Shown in pieces: positions 6,771 to 7,295 of a DNA stretch of 7,295 nt. Made by a program: the position numbers and the translations under genes. Under the pieces are notes generated by a model that saw only the letters and a list, made by a program, of their open reading frames with translations, ran no database searches and was not told the origin of the DNA. The first letter of the stretch is position 1; every line of letters starts with the position of its first letter. The DNA is from CAIZGX01 sp039805165 (GTDB lineage Bacteria; Bacteroidota; Bacteroidia; Flavobacteriales_D; Sanyastnellaceae), in the NCBI GenBank assembly GCA_039805165.1, contig JBDLUS010000222.1, positions 1 through 7,295 of the forward strand, given 5' to 3'.

Positions 6771-7151
6771 TTGCAACGATTTTTAGCATTCTCGCTTTTT
6801 CTTCTTTTACTCGCTCCAACGCTTGTTAAGACTGGATATTCGTTGAATTACATGATTAACTTTTCCTTTTACAAAGAAGTTCTTTGCGCCAACAAGAACA
6901 ATCCTAATATGGACTGCAATGGAAAATGTGCATTGAAGAAGCAATTGAAATCGGCTTCGAAAGAAAAAGAGGCTTCAAAGGAAGCGTCTGATTTTGCTCA
7001 ACAACTTCAGTTCAGCCCCTTTGACTTAACAATATTTCCTAATCTTGTATTTTATCCATTGGATGAATTGAAATCTTCTTTCGCTTTATTTAACGAAGGG
7101 ATTGAGCAACACTCATTTTCAGAAATTGAGCATCCCCCCGTGTTGATTTGA
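6771..7151 (+). CDS. Small membrane or exported Cys-containing protein (CNGKC motif), function unknown
   Basis: I do not recognise a named family with certainty. The 126-residue frame begins at TTG: an in-frame TAG at 6759-6761 blocks any upstream ATG, and the next ATG (6852) would remove the hydrophobic N-terminus (RFLAFSLFLLLLAPTLV, residues 3-19) that makes sense as a signal or anchor. The centre has three cysteines in an Asn/Lys-rich stretch, LCANKNNPNMDCNGKCALKK (38-57), followed by a Lys/Glu-rich segment (about 58-72, KSASKEKEASKEAS) likely to be helical, and a His/Glu-containing tail ending in IEHPPVLI. From memory, similar small proteins with a CxGKCxLxK motif occur in Bacteroidota, often near metal-uptake or receptor genes, but this is not verified here. 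A thiol metal site or disulfide is plausible. It is followed after 67 bases by a His-containing lipoprotein gene on the same strand. Confidence 0.7.
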   Translation: MQRFLAFSLFLLLLAPTLVKTGYSLNYMINFSFYKEVLCANKNNPNMDCNGKCALKKQLKSASKEKEASKEASDFAQQLQFSPFDLTIFPNLVFYPLDELKSSFALFNEGIEQHSFSEIEHPPVLI

Positions 7152-7207
7152 TTTGACTTAAACAGCGCATTTGCGTTGATATTTCCAATCATTAAAAATC
7201 AAATCAA
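7143..7207 (+). repeat. Nested stem-loop between the CNGKC gene and the lipoprotein gene
   Basis: Outer arms TTGATTTGATTT (7143-7154) and AAATCAAATCAA (7196-7207) are perfectly complementary over 12 bases. They enclose a smaller hairpin CAGCGC-ATTT-GCGTTG (7163-7178; one G-U pair). The left arm contains the last two sense codons and the stop of the upstream gene; the right arm ends 11 bases before the lipoprotein ATG. No U-tract follows either stem, so a canonical terminator is unlikely. It could stabilise mRNA, couple translation or mask the downstream start. Confidence 0.5.
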
Positions 7208-7218
7208 TTACATATTTT

Positions 7219-7295
7219 ATGAAACATATTTTTTATGCGGCATTTGCTGCGCTTATTCTTTTAACGTTTTCGTCTTGCCATAAAGACCACGACAA
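7219..7295 (+). CDS. N-terminal fragment of a His-containing lipoprotein, cut by the right edge
   Basis: The frame from the ATG at 7219 gives 25 codons plus two bases before the window ends. It encodes a lipoprotein signal, MKHIFYAAFAALILLTFSSC, with the lipidated Cys at residue 20, followed by HKDHD. The two His and two Asp right after the lipid anchor suggest a metal-binding N-terminus, but nothing more can be seen. It follows the CNGKC protein gene by 67 bases on the same strand, so the pair is probably co-expressed. The product cannot be named from this fragment. Confidence 0.65.
   Translation, partial: MKHIFYAAFAALILLTFSSCHKDHD

Overview
The window looks like a chromosomal stretch from a moderately AT-rich member of the Bacteroidota, most likely a Flavobacteriia-type lineage. 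Evidence: a secreted protein ends in a type IX secretion (T9SS) type A sorting domain; promoter-like boxes match the Bacteroidota -7 consensus TAnnTTTG; starts lack strong Shine-Dalgarno sequences; lipoproteins have typical lipoboxes. I see no mobile element, rRNA, tRNA or CRISPR array, and no gene-free stretch over 300 bases.

Layout. Six genes on the minus strand fill positions 1-6714. Read in transcription order they are: a membrane-anchored metallophosphoesterase (6714-5410), a SiaB-like GHKL-fold kinase (5312-4725), an exported HEAT-repeat protein with a C-terminal cyclophilin domain (4725-2794), a lipoprotein MsrA (2761-2123), a T9SS-sorted choice-of-anchor L protein (2046-493), and the N-terminal part of a GT87-like membrane glycosyltransferase (489 to the left edge). 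A divergent plus-strand pair begins at 6771: a 126-residue Cys-containing membrane or exported protein with a TTG start, then the first 25 codons of a His-containing lipoprotein cut by the right edge.

How they may work together. The kinase stop and the HEAT-cyclophilin start overlap by one base, and msrA follows after a short gap, so these three look co-transcribed. Two of them are envelope protein-maintenance functions (prolyl isomerisation and methionine sulfoxide repair) under a probable signalling kinase. The adhesin-like protein and glycosyltransferase are separated by only 3 bases and probably form a second coupled pair, perhaps on the same transcript. The plus-strand pair may handle a metal ion, judged only from its Cys and His residues.

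The most interesting non-coding signals are a cluster of inverted repeats upstream of the siaB-like gene, an inverted repeat spanning the divergent promoter near 6724-6748, and a nested stem-loop (12-bp perfect outer arms) between the two plus-strand genes. No complete undescribed system can be shown here; the kinase/cyclophilin/MsrA arrangement and the Cys/His pair are the best leads.
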